Source: DYJE01 sp041660385 (GTDB lineage: Bacteria > Desulfobacterota > Desulfobacteria > Desulfobacterales > Desulfolunaceae). Taken from it: a stretch of 64,000 bases of DNA. Shown one piece after another: positions 18,770-27,090 of this stretch. How positions within the stretch are numbered: the first letter of the stretch is position 1; the number at the start of each line of letters is the position of its first letter. Made by a program: the position numbers and the translations under genes. The notes under the pieces were generated by a model. That model was not told where the DNA came from. It ran no database searches and saw only the letters and a list, made by a program, of their open reading frames with translations. The stretch covers positions 1 to 64,000 of the forward strand of contig JBAZWJ010000009.1 of assembly GCA_041660385.1 (NCBI GenBank). Reading direction: 5' to 3'.

Positions 18770-20620
18770 ATGACAAAACCATCGGAAGAAGACATTAAAA
18801 AGAAACTTGCTGACCGTGTGGGCACTCTTTCATCAGGGCCAGGTGTTTACCTTATGAAAAATGCCGGAGATGAGGTGATCTATGTGGGTAAAGCAAAAAA
18901 TCTAAAAAAAAGGGTGACCTCCTACTTCAAACGAGAAATTTACTCGGATATGAAAACCGGGGTTCTTGTGAAGAAAATTGAACATTTCGACACCATTTTC
19001 ACAGGCACCGAGCAGGAAGCTCTAATTCTCGAAGCCAACCTGATCCGAAAATACAAACCACGGTATAATGTTATTCTTAAAGATGACAAGCGTTACCCGC
19101 TTCTTCGAATAGACATTACCTCACCTTACCCCAACCTCACCATCGCAAGGAAAATAAAAAAAGACGGAGCCATGTATTTCGGCCCCTATGCATCTGCTGG
19201 TGCTGTTCATCAAACAGTGAAGTTTATAAACAAAACATTCAAACTGAGAAAATGTAACACCAGGATGTTTAGAAGCAGGACACGGCCTTGTTTAAACTAT
19301 CAGATCGGTGTCTGCCTGGCTCCCTGCTGCTTTGACGTGGACAAAAATGTTTACAAAAAGATTATCGACGAAGTGGCCCTGTTTTTGAAAGGTAGAACCC
19401 CTGATTTGATCAAACAGGTTAAGCAGGATATGGCGGATGCCGCAGTTGAAGAGCGGTTCGAGGACGCCGCCCAACTGAGGGATAAGGTTTTTGCACTGGA
19501 GCGAACATTGGAAAAACAGCATGTGGTATCAAGTGACATGGTTGATCGGGATGTGATATCCGTTTCCCGTGGTGATACCTTGTCTCTGATAACCCTTCTT
19601 TCTATTCGTGGAGGAAGCCTCTCAGGTTCGAGGCATTTCCCGTTTCGTGAAACCATGGCTGACGATGCGGACCTGATTGGAACCTTCATACAGCAGTACT
19701 ACGAAACAGCCCCTTATGTTCCCGGTGAAATTGTGGTTTCCGTTCTTCCTCACGACTACGAGGCCATGGTTGATTTTCTTAAAAACATCCGAAAATTGTC
19801 GGTCAGTCTTGTGGAACCCAAACGCGGGGAGAAACTGAAATATGTTGAAATGGCAAGGCAGAACGGGGTCAAAGAACTGGAAGACCGAGAGAGTCAAGGA
19901 AAATCCGGAATGGAAATGCTGTTGCGACTTAAGAAAAAGCTGGAAATACAGAATATTCCCCTTTGCATTGAGTGTTTCGACAATTCCAATATATCAGGAA
20001 AAGAACCGGTTTCAGCCATGGTTGTTTTCAAAGATGGCAAACCTTTCAAGGCAGCCTACAGGAAGTACAAAATCAAAACTGTGCAAACCCAGGACGATTA
20101 TTTGTATATGGACGAAGTGCTTCAACGACGTTACGGGAAAGAGGATCCGGATTTACCCTTACCGGACCTTCTCATGGTGGATGGAGGCAAGGGACAGTTG
20201 AATGTTGCGATTTCCGCTCTGAAAGAAGCAGGAAAAGAAGGGGCTTTCGATGTCATCGGAATCGCGAAGAAAGATGAAAAAAAGGGCGAAACACAAGATA
20301 AGATATTCAAGCCTGGAAGATCAAATCCCTTGAATTTTGCGAGAGATGAGGATCTCCTTCTTTTTTTGCAGAGAATACGCGATGAGGCCCATCGTTTTGT
20401 CATTAGCTTTCATCGTAAACGGAGAAACACCCAGGGTTTGATCTCTATCTTGGATTCTATTCAAGGTATTGGGTCAAAGAGAAAATGCAGTCTGATCTCT
20501 CATTTTGGAGGAATTCAAGGAATCAAAAAGGCTTCTTTAGACGATTTGAAGGCGGTGGAAGGAATGAACGAAAAAGCAGCCGAATCTGTTTTCAACGCAT
20601 TGTCTAAGCTGGATATTTAA
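18770..20620 (+). CDS. uvrC: Excinuclease ABC subunit C
   Basis: UvrC makes both incisions in nucleotide excision repair. The protein (616 residues from the ATG at 18770; a TTG lies two codons upstream) shows the N-terminal GIY-YIG nuclease (GVYLMKN, VIYVGKAKNLKKRV), four Cys around CNTRMFRSRTRPCLNYQIGVC, a UVR motif (about 205-240), and the UvrC RNase H-like endonuclease domain with ECFDNSNISG and LLMVDGGKGQL. Tandem helix-hairpin-helix motifs lie at the C-terminus (IQGIGSKRK, LKAVEGM). It ends 1 bp before the convergent PilZ gene, so any terminator must lie within coding sequence. Confidence 0.96.
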   Translation: MTKPSEEDIKKKLADRVGTLSSGPGVYLMKNAGDEVIYVGKAKNLKKRVTSYFKREIYSDMKTGVLVKKIEHFDTIFTGTEQEALILEANLIRKYKPRYNVILKDDKRYPLLRIDITSPYPNLTIARKIKKDGAMYFGPYASAGAVHQTVKFINKTFKLRKCNTRMFRSRTRPCLNYQIGVCLAPCCFDVDKNVYKKIIDEVALFLKGRTPDLIKQVKQDMADAAVEERFEDAAQLRDKVFALERTLEKQHVVSSDMVDRDVISVSRGDTLSLITLLSIRGGSLSGSRHFPFRETMADDADLIGTFIQQYYETAPYVPGEIVVSVLPHDYEAMVDFLKNIRKLSVSLVEPKRGEKLKYVEMARQNGVKELEDRESQGKSGMEMLLRLKKKLEIQNIPLCIECFDNSNISGKEPVSAMVVFKDGKPFKAAYRKYKIKTVQTQDDYLYMDEVLQRRYGKEDPDLPLPDLLMVDGGKGQLNVAISALKEAGKEGAFDVIGIAKKDEKKGETQDKIFKPGRSNPLNFARDEDLLLFLQRIRDEAHRFVISFHRKRRNTQGLISILDSIQGIGSKRKCSLISHFGGIQGIKKASLDDLKAVEGMNEKAAESVFNALSKLDI

Positions 20621-20621
20621 C

Positions 20622-21377
20622 TTACTTAAAACGATTCACCTTTCGGATCTCATGGAGTTGGGCGTTGTGAATAAATCTGTTAAGCGTTTCTTCATTATCA
20701 TGAGTAAGGTTAATCATTGAACAACCGGCAAAGCCTGAAAGAAGGTTGTATTCCATATTTGTCCTTACGACTTTGATATCGCATTCGATGGTCGAAGCAG
20801 AATCCTCCCGGCCACCTGTCTTTAAAAGAATTCCAATTTTTGCATGACTGTTCGTTTTGAGATCAAGCAAAGGGTTTCTTTCTTTTAAAATCTTTTTGGC
20901 GATAAGAATTCCAATACCTGTTATGGAGATATCATGGAATTTGAAGTGTCGTCCGGAATAATGGATTTCATCGTTGATGACTAATTTTCCGTAGACCTCA
21001 AAGTTTGAATTGGGACGAAACCTAAATGCCGCACGGATGTTGGTTTCCATTGCCGGTGGGAAATATTCAAGAACAATTGCTTCAGATTTCCCGTGATTGG
21101 ATAGGCTGTATTCTCTGATAATATCAATTATTCTGCATGAATAACCAAGACGAACTTTGGTTGAAAGTTCTTTTTTTACTAAAAAACTTATATGCATCTG
21201 ATTGAATTGATTGTCTTTATGGATTCGCTGAACAGGCTGGGAAACGACAACCTGTCTCCTGGATTCGTCACAATCGAATACAATGGATGATTTTGATGTG
21301 GGAGATAAGGAATCAAGGTTAAAAACAAGATCCACTCCCATTCCAGGTTTTAAGAAAAAATCGTTTTCATAATTCAT
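20622..21377 (-). CDS. PilZ domain protein (YcgR-like layout)
   Basis: A 251-residue protein with the two sequence marks of the c-di-GMP-binding PilZ domain: RAAFR (R115-R119, the RxxxR motif) and DISITG (D149-G154, the D/NxSxxG motif). About 110 residues precede the domain and could form a YcgR-type N-terminal beta-domain (GMGVDLVF at its start). It has no membrane segment. YcgR-type proteins act on the flagellar motor when c-di-GMP is high, but no flagellar genes are nearby, so the target is unknown. It is convergent with uvrC. Confidence 0.78.
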   Translation of the reverse strand: MNYENDFFLKPGMGVDLVFNLDSLSPTSKSSIVFDCDESRRQVVVSQPVQRIHKDNQFNQMHISFLVKKELSTKVRLGYSCRIIDIIREYSLSNHGKSEAIVLEYFPPAMETNIRAAFRFRPNSNFEVYGKLVINDEIHYSGRHFKFHDISITGIGILIAKKILKERNPLLDLKTNSHAKIGILLKTGGREDSASTIECDIKVVRTNMEYNLLSGFAGCSMINLTHDNEETLNRFIHNAQLHEIRKVNRFK

Positions 21378-21531
21378 ATGTCAGACAATTAATTCCGGGG
21401 ATAAAATGGTTTCAATATCAACATATATTATCTCTAACATATGGGAAGTTGAATTGCAAAAATTTATCTTTTTTCATAATAAAACGTGACCAATAAAAGC
21501 AGAAACGATGGATGACAGGCACAAAAAGAAC

Positions 21532-21562
21532 TCCCGTTTTACCAGCAATTGGTAAAACGGGA
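21532..21562 (-). terminator. Rho-independent terminator of the HU gene
   Basis: A perfect 12-bp stem with a 7-nt loop (arms 21532-21543 and 21551-21562, CCCGTTTTACC with GGTAAAACGGG). On the minus strand it is followed by AGTTCTTTTTG. It lies about 40 bp after the HU stop codon. Confidence 0.85.
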
Positions 21563-21603
21563 AGTATATATCATATATCGATATCGGGTTTTAATTCTGA
21601 AAA

Positions 21604-21873
21604 TTATTTCATTGAGTCTTTGAGGGCTTTTCCAGGAACGAATTTTGGTACGACTCGAGCGCCAATGCTGATCTCTTTACCTGTCTGGGGATTTCTTCCT
21701 TTTCTCGCTTTTCTTTCAACGGTTTTGAATGTACCAAAACCAACAAGAGTCACTGTATCTTTTTTAGTCAATGCTTCAGTGATGGTGGCGAGTACGCAGT
21801 CAACAGCGGCCTGGGCTTCTTTTTTTGAACTTACGACAGTGGCTACTTCATTAATCAGATCACCTTTGTTCAT
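21604..21873 (-). CDS. hup: HU family DNA-binding protein
   Basis: An 89-residue nucleoid protein of the HU/IHF family, which binds and bends DNA as a dimer. MNKGDLINEVA is the canonical start, and the DNA-binding arm is visible as GRNPQTGKEISIGARVVPKF. The start at 21873 is fixed by AAAGGAG 9 nt before it; the frame is open 10 codons further upstream without a better signal. HU is preferred over IHF because there are no ihfA/ihfB-specific neighbours, but the two are hard to separate by eye. A single gene with its own promoter and terminator. Confidence 0.92.
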   Translation of the reverse strand: MNKGDLINEVATVVSSKKEAQAAVDCVLATITEALTKKDTVTLVGFGTFKTVERKARKGRNPQTGKEISIGARVVPKFVPGKALKDSMK

Positions 21874-21908
21874 GCTTGCAATCTCCTTTCTGTGAATTGG
21901 CATTTGGC

Positions 21909-21936
21909 ATTAAAACACGACAGCTCAATGGTTCAA
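21909..21936 (-). promoter_or_regulatory. Candidate promoter of the HU gene
   Basis: On the minus strand TTGAAC (21931-21936) is followed after 16 bp by TTTAAT (21909-21914), 36 bp upstream of the HU start. A plausible sigma-70 element; neither box is perfect. Confidence 0.35.
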
Positions 21937-22681
21937 ATTTAAAGCGAATAAAACGGTGAAAAATAAATTTTATTACATGATGATGAGACTTGGCTAATTA
22001 TGTCTCAAGGAATAAATTAAAGAAAACTTGCAAAAGACACAATATCAACCCTTTGCGAGTTAAAACTACTTATTTGATTTACCCGTGTCAAGAAATAAAT
22101 GCATGTACATTAAAAAAAATGATTGACGTAAGTGATTTTTTTAACATTTTGAAACCCCTTTCAAATCTGAATCACAAGCGTATTCCGTGTCTGAATTTAA
22201 ATTTTCTTTGAAAAAAGAGCATTGTTTAACAAAAAAATGAATATAGAATATGCTATAATAAAGACTATAAATACAGATATCTATGTTTATTTGTTTAATC
22301 GTGAAACACGTATCTTTTAATATCTCATGGGTTAATGTCCTGTTTTCAAAATTAATATTTTTTATAAACAAACGGCCTGGAATATTTATAATCAATAAAA
22401 TGTGATCGCCTTGAATAAAAACTGCATTTTCTTAGTATTGAGTGATTATGGCACTGATTTATTCTATCGTGTACCCCTTGTGTGTTATTGTTTAACAACC
22501 ATTGAGTCATTTATGGAAAAGTGGCTATAAATCCTCAATGCTTGTTTGGATCTTAATTTTATGGCATTTATAGAGTTTAAATCCATCCGTTGATTTTTTT
22601 ATGAGTTCATAAAATTGATGGATAAAATAATTAATAAATATAGTATTAACAGTTTGTTGAAATAGAAAGTTAAATTTAAAC
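21937..22681. other. AT-rich gene-free interval upstream of trmJ
   Basis: About 745 bp with strongly AT-rich sequence. Short open frames exist on both strands (for example 21990-22211 and 22141-22395) but they lack ribosome binding sites and have compositions dictated by AT bias (Ile, Asn, Lys, Phe), so I do not call genes. The only structured element I see is the inverted repeat at 22500-22540. Possible contents are a small RNA, regulatory DNA for trmJ, or a decayed gene. Confidence 0.5.
22500..22540 (+). other. Nested inverted repeat, possible RNA hairpin
   Basis: CATTGAG (22500-22506) pairs with CTCAATG (22534-22540). Inside it ATTTAT pairs with ATAAAT, around a 12-nt loop, with a small TC/C internal bulge. 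It lies about 140 bp before trmJ and is followed by T-rich DNA. Confidence 0.35.
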
Positions 22682-23425
22682 ATGAACTTTAAAAATGTTT
22701 CGATTGTTCTCGTTGAACCTCAAGGTCCATTGAATATCGGTTCGGTATGCAGAACAATGATGAATTTCGGGTTTTCGGATCTTCGTCTTGTAAATCCCTG
22801 CGCGACTTACAATGGAAGAGAAGCAAGAAAAATGGCTCTCAAGGCGGATATCCTTATTGATCAGGCTTCGGTATTTAGCCATTTAGAAGACTCGCTTGCA
22901 GATTGTCATTTCGTTATGGGCACGACTCGTCGCCTTGGAAAATACAGAGAAGACATCCTGACGCCTGACAAAGCTTCAGATAGGGCTGCTTCTTATCCTG
23001 ATAATTGTAAAATGGCTCTTGTTTTCGGTCGTGAAGACCGGGGGCTTCTTACTGAGGAAATTGACTTGTGTCAGACATTGATAACCATTCCTACCCATGA
23101 CGATTTCGCCTCCATGAATCTGGCTCAGGCCGTGACCATATGTCTGTACGAAATGAATAAAACCCTGGGTATAGAAGTATCAGGGTCTGGCAGCCTCCAG
23201 ACTGTTATACCCTGTGAAGGTCGACAGCTGGAGGCCATGTTCAGACATATGAGAGAAACCCTTCTTTATATAGACTATTCCGATCCTTTGAGTCCTGATC
23301 ATATCTTAAGGGCATTCAGAAGAATATTCGGACGGGCCACGTTGAGCGAAAGGGATATCCGAGTTTTACAGGGGCTCTGGAGCCGCATTGACTGGATTGA
23401 AAATCAACGAAGAAAGCTATCGTAA
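22682..23425 (+). CDS. trmJ: tRNA (cytidine/uridine-2'-O-)-methyltransferase TrmJ-like (SPOUT)
   Basis: A 247-residue SpoU-family (SPOUT) RNA methyltransferase. The three family motifs are visible. Motif 1 is PLNIGSVCRTMMNFGF, motif 2 ALVFGREDRGL (SAM-binding knot) and motif 3 MNLAQAVTICLYEM. The order and the C-terminal extension (about 175-247) fit TrmJ, which methylates the ribose of nucleotide 32 in several tRNAs. Together with ttcA, which thiolates C32, the window would encode two modifiers of the same tRNA position. Other SpoU paralogues remain possible. Confidence 0.85.
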   Translation: MNFKNVSIVLVEPQGPLNIGSVCRTMMNFGFSDLRLVNPCATYNGREARKMALKADILIDQASVFSHLEDSLADCHFVMGTTRRLGKYREDILTPDKASDRAASYPDNCKMALVFGREDRGLLTEEIDLCQTLITIPTHDDFASMNLAQAVTICLYEMNKTLGIEVSGSGSLQTVIPCEGRQLEAMFRHMRETLLYIDYSDPLSPDHILRAFRRIFGRATLSERDIRVLQGLWSRIDWIENQRRKLS

Positions 23426-23509
23426 TAATGACATGGTTTCCATGATTTTGGTTTTTTTATGGCTTAACTGATATCCCTTGACAATGAAAATCACCGCATG
23501 TTAGGTAGC

Positions 23510-23527
23510 TGACTGAGCGCTCGTTCA
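23510..23527. promoter_or_regulatory. TetR-type operator palindrome
   Basis: TGACTGAGCGCTCGTTCA is an 18-bp near-palindrome (two mismatched positions) of the kind bound by TetR-family regulators. It lies 82 bp upstream of the TetR gene at 23610. A TTGACA at 23478-23483 suggests the promoter, whose downstream part the operator would cover. Autoregulation is inferred. Confidence 0.65.
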
Positions 23528-23609
23528 GAAAATGTCATAAGCGTTTAAATACAAAGCTTTCCCTGACAGAAATGTCAAAGCAATCAAACAAGAAATCTCC
23601 TGGATCACC

Positions 23610-24257
23610 ATGAAAAAAAGAGAACGCACAAAAGAGGTTTCAACTCAGGTCAAAAACCCTGATCTGGTACAAAGAAGAAGGAGACAGATCGTTGATGCTG
23701 CGGTGAAGCTTTTCATACAGAACGGTTTCCATAAAACCACCACACGCCAGATCGCCAGTGCAGCAGGCTTTTCCATCGGTTCTCTTTACGAATACGTCGC
23801 CTCAAAAGATGATGTTCTCTATCTTGTCTGTGACGCTATTCATGAAGAAGTGGAGCAGGGGGTTGCAGCCGCTCTTTCACGCAATACGTCGGATATCGCT
23901 GCTCTCAAAGAAGTGATCATGGAGTACATCATCGTCTGTAACCGCATGAAAGACCATCTTTTGCTGATATATCAGGAAACCAAATCTTTACCTAAAAAGT
24001 GGAGAAGCAACGTTCTTCAGAATGAAGTGAGGATCACGGATATATTCGTCGATGTAATTGCCCGGACCATTGCGGCAGGAGAACTGCCTCAGATGGATCA
24101 CAGATCTATCGAGTTGCTCGCACACAATATCACTGTTCTTGGACATATGTGGACGTTTCGCCAGTGGTTTCTGAACAGGCAGTACACTCTTGAAGAGTAC
24201 ATTACGTTTCAAACGGAATTCATTCTAAGCGCCGCCCTCGAAAGAGGAAATATCTGA
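23610..24257 (+). CDS. TetR/AcrR family transcriptional regulator
   Basis: A 215-residue regulator with an N-terminal TetR helix-turn-helix. RRRQIVDAAVKLFIQNGFHKTTTRQIA then AGFSIGSLYEYVASKDDVLYLV is textbook (about 22-85); the C-terminal two thirds form the ligand-binding, dimerising domain, here likely of the TetR_C_33 type. TetR proteins are usually repressors released by a small ligand; relatives of this look often sense acyl-CoAs. The gene lies 56 bp upstream of sucC in the same direction, so control of the sucC-sdh region or of itself (operator at 23510-23527) is plausible. Confidence 0.88.
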   Translation: MKKRERTKEVSTQVKNPDLVQRRRRQIVDAAVKLFIQNGFHKTTTRQIASAAGFSIGSLYEYVASKDDVLYLVCDAIHEEVEQGVAAALSRNTSDIAALKEVIMEYIIVCNRMKDHLLLIYQETKSLPKKWRSNVLQNEVRITDIFVDVIARTIAAGELPQMDHRSIELLAHNITVLGHMWTFRQWFLNRQYTLEEYITFQTEFILSAALERGNI

Positions 24258-24313
24258 TTTCATCCGAGTCGGGCGTCTTGATCTTAACGTAGAATCACGA
24301 TGGAGATTGACAG

Positions 24314-25474
24314 ATGAAGATCCATGAGTATCAAGCAAAAAAGATTTTTTCAGATTATGGTATACCAATCCCCCAAGGCCGAGTCGCCTTCACGGTGGAT
24401 GAAGCCGTCAAAGTGGCTGATAGTCTGAACACGTTTCCCGTGGTGGTGAAAGCCCAGATCCACGCTGGGGGAAGAGGAAAAGGCGGCGGTGTTAAACTCG
24501 CCCATTCCATTAATGACGTTGAATCCGTGGCCGGTCAGATCCTTGGGATGCAACTGGTCACTCACCAGACAGGCCCTCAGGGCCAAGAGGTAAGAAAACT
24601 TCTTGTGGAACAAGGTCTGGATATCCAGCGGGAAATGTATCTGGGTATGGTTCCTGACAGAAGCTCTGCTGAAATCGTGATCATGGCGAGCCTTGAAGGC
24701 GGAATGGACATCGAAACGGTGGCAGAGGAAACACCTGAAAAGATAATAAAAGTCCATGTGGATCCTCTCACCGGCATTCTGCCTTACCATTGCCGACAGG
24801 TCGCCTACAGCATGGACCTTCCTTCCGAAGCCGTGAAACCTTTCGCTACGTTACTCACCCATCTATATGAGCTTTTTGTAGGGCTTGACTGCTCGCTTGT
24901 TGAAATAAACCCCCTTGTGCTCACCGGTTCGAACACCATAGTTGCCCTTGACGCCAAGATGGATTTTGATGATAGCGCTCTTTACCGTCATTCCAATATC
25001 AAGGAGCTTCGTGATGAATCTGAAGAAGCGCCTCTTGAAGTGGAAGCATCCAAATTCAATCTGAACTACATCAGCCTGGACGGAAATATCGGAAACATCG
25101 TAAATGGCGCAGGGCTGGCCATGGCCACCATGGATATCATAAAAAATGCAGGAGGCGAACCAGCAAATTTCCTTGATGTGGGAGGTGGAGCAACATCTGA
25201 AATGGTTGAAAACGCTTTCCGAATCCTTTTGAAGGATGACAAGGTCAAAGGAATTCTGATCAACATCTTTGGCGGTATTCTGAGATGCGACATCTTCGCT
25301 GAAGGAGTGGTCCGTGCGGCTCGGAACACGGGAATTCATATACCCGTAGTTGTTCGCATGGAGGGTACGAACGTGGAAAAAGGTCGTCAGATTCTGAAAG
25401 AATCCGGCTTGAGTCTTGAAACGGCGGCTGATCTGAAAGACGCTGCACAAAAGATCGCAGCGATCATAAAATAA
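24314..25474 (+). CDS. sucC: Succinyl-CoA ligase (ADP-forming) subunit beta
   Basis: SucC is the nucleotide- and substrate-binding subunit of succinyl-CoA synthetase, which interconverts succinyl-CoA and succinate with ATP. At 386 residues it has the family length. It starts MKIHEYQAKKIFSDYGIP, and its ATP-grasp domain has VKAQIHAGGRGKGGGVK. C-terminal marks are ANFLDVGGGA and ILINIFGGILRCD. sucD follows 24 bp later; the two form the alpha-beta enzyme. In an acetate-oxidising or propionate-oxidising anaerobe the pair works with the succinate dehydrogenase encoded just downstream. Confidence 0.96.
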   Translation: MKIHEYQAKKIFSDYGIPIPQGRVAFTVDEAVKVADSLNTFPVVVKAQIHAGGRGKGGGVKLAHSINDVESVAGQILGMQLVTHQTGPQGQEVRKLLVEQGLDIQREMYLGMVPDRSSAEIVIMASLEGGMDIETVAEETPEKIIKVHVDPLTGILPYHCRQVAYSMDLPSEAVKPFATLLTHLYELFVGLDCSLVEINPLVLTGSNTIVALDAKMDFDDSALYRHSNIKELRDESEEAPLEVEASKFNLNYISLDGNIGNIVNGAGLAMATMDIIKNAGGEPANFLDVGGGATSEMVENAFRILLKDDKVKGILINIFGGILRCDIFAEGVVRAARNTGIHIPVVVRMEGTNVEKGRQILKESGLSLETAADLKDAAQKIAAIIK

Positions 25475-25498
25475 TAAAAGGATAAGAGGAGAACCAGC

Positions 25499-26371
25499 GT
25501 GAGCATATTTGTGAATAAAGACACAAGGCTTCTTGTCCAGGGCATGACAGGCAAGGAAGGTTCGTTTCACACACTACAGTGCCGTGCTTATGGGACGAAT
25601 GTGGTGGCAGGAGTCACACCTGGTAAAGGTGGGCAGACTCATGAGGATATTCCTGTTTATAACACGGTTAAAGACGCGAGGAAAAGCACAGGCGCAAACG
25701 CCAGCATGATTTTTGTTCCACCGCCTTTTGCAGCCGACGCTATCATGGAAGCGGTGGACGCGGGTATCGAACTTATAATTTGTATTACCGAAGGTATTCC
25801 TGTTCTTGACATGATGCGTGTAAAGAAATTCATGACTGGAAAAGGTTCACGACTCATCGGTCCCAACTGTCCGGGTATCATTACGCCGGGTGAATGCAAA
25901 ATAGGCATCATGCCTGGTCCTATGCACAAGCCTGGCGGACCGGCTGGTGTTGTATCACGATCAGGAACCCTGACCTATGAAGTGGTTCATCAGCTTTCAG
26001 GCAAAGGTATCGGCCAGACCACCTGTGTGGGCATCGGCGGTGATCCTGTGAACGGAACCCATTTTGTGGATGTTCTTGAAGCCTTTGAACAAGATCCTGA
26101 AACAAAAGGCATTGTCATGGTCGGTGAAATAGGTGGAAACGCCGAAGAACTGGCAGCAGAATACATTAAGAAACACGTCACCAAACCTGTGGTGGGTTTC
26201 ATCGCTGGCCTCACAGCACCTCCGGGTCGTCGCATGGGGCATGCCGGAGCCATTATCAGTGGAAGCAGCGGAACCGGTCAGGCCAAACTTGCCGCCATGA
26301 GAGAAAACGGAATCATCGTGTGCGAAAATCTCGGTGAACTGGGTGACATTTGCAAGAGGGTGTTTGGCTAA
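25499..26371 (+). CDS. sucD: Succinyl-CoA ligase subunit alpha
   Basis: SucD binds CoA and carries the phosphohistidine intermediate. The 290-residue protein has an N-terminal CoA-binding Rossmann domain (LLVQGMTGKEGSFH). SRSGTLTYEV follows, and the active-site His lies in GHAGAIISG (H248). It starts with GTG at 25499, preceded by AGAGGAG. Length and motifs are complete. Confidence 0.96.
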   Translation: MSIFVNKDTRLLVQGMTGKEGSFHTLQCRAYGTNVVAGVTPGKGGQTHEDIPVYNTVKDARKSTGANASMIFVPPPFAADAIMEAVDAGIELIICITEGIPVLDMMRVKKFMTGKGSRLIGPNCPGIITPGECKIGIMPGPMHKPGGPAGVVSRSGTLTYEVVHQLSGKGIGQTTCVGIGGDPVNGTHFVDVLEAFEQDPETKGIVMVGEIGGNAEELAAEYIKKHVTKPVVGFIAGLTAPPGRRMGHAGAIISGSSGTGQAKLAAMRENGIIVCENLGELGDICKRVFG

Positions 26372-26434
26372 AAAATACTGGATATCTGAACGTTTCATAC
26401 CTTTGTCACGTTATTAAAAAAAGGAGCTTAAAAA

Positions 26435-27073
26435 ATGTCCTGGCTTTTCAAAACACTTTCAAGCTCCATAGGAAAAAAGCTGATGATGGCTGTTACAGGC
26501 ATTTTCTTCTGCTGTTTTCTTGTGGTGCATCTTCTGGGCAACCTCACAGTGTATGGGGGAAAAGATTCATTCAACTCCTATGTGGATCATCTCCACAGTC
26601 TGGGACCATTGATCCATGTGGCTGAAGCGTTCATGATTGTTTTCGCCCTGATCCATGTAATCACAGGACTGATGCTGGCTTTTGACAACTACAAAGCCAG
26701 GCCGGTGAAGTATGAGGTCAATAAAAACGGCGGCGGAAGAACATATGGCTCAGCGACCATGCCATACACAGGTCTTATCCTTCTCATGTTCGTCATCGTA
26801 CACCTCAAAGGATTCCACTTTGCCGATAAAACATCAAGAACGGTTTACGATATCATGACAGGCGCTTTCAGCGACAGGACCATCGTGGCTTTCTATGTTT
26901 TCGCCATGATCGTTGCTGGCATCCATGTGAGTCATGGTTTATGGAGTGCTTTCCAGACACTGGGCATCAATCATGAAAAATACACGCCGACTATCAGAGG
27001 TGCGGCGCTTGTTTTCAGTCTGATAGTGGGAGCGGGTTTTGGATTCATCCCCTTATGGATTTCATTTTTTTAA
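26435..27073 (+). CDS. sdhC: Succinate dehydrogenase/fumarate reductase cytochrome b subunit
   Basis: A 212-residue integral membrane dihaem cytochrome b of the Bacillus/Wolinella type, with a single anchor subunit in place of separate SdhC and SdhD. Five hydrophobic segments are visible. Histidines in VVHLLGN, EAFMIVFALIHVITG, FVIVHLKGFH and IHVSHGLW are placed to bind two haems. It exchanges electrons between the menaquinone pool and SdhB. A good ribosome binding site (AAAAAAAGGAG) precedes the start. Confidence 0.92.
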   Translation: MSWLFKTLSSSIGKKLMMAVTGIFFCCFLVVHLLGNLTVYGGKDSFNSYVDHLHSLGPLIHVAEAFMIVFALIHVITGLMLAFDNYKARPVKYEVNKNGGGRTYGSATMPYTGLILLMFVIVHLKGFHFADKTSRTVYDIMTGAFSDRTIVAFYVFAMIVAGIHVSHGLWSAFQTLGINHEKYTPTIRGAALVFSLIVGAGFGFIPLWISFF

Positions 27074-27090
27074 CGTAAATGGAGCAAACG

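Noticed and set aside
21990..22395. Short open frames in the AT-rich gap before trmJ
   Set aside because: No ribosome binding sites, biased Ile/Asn/Lys/Phe composition and no family resemblance.
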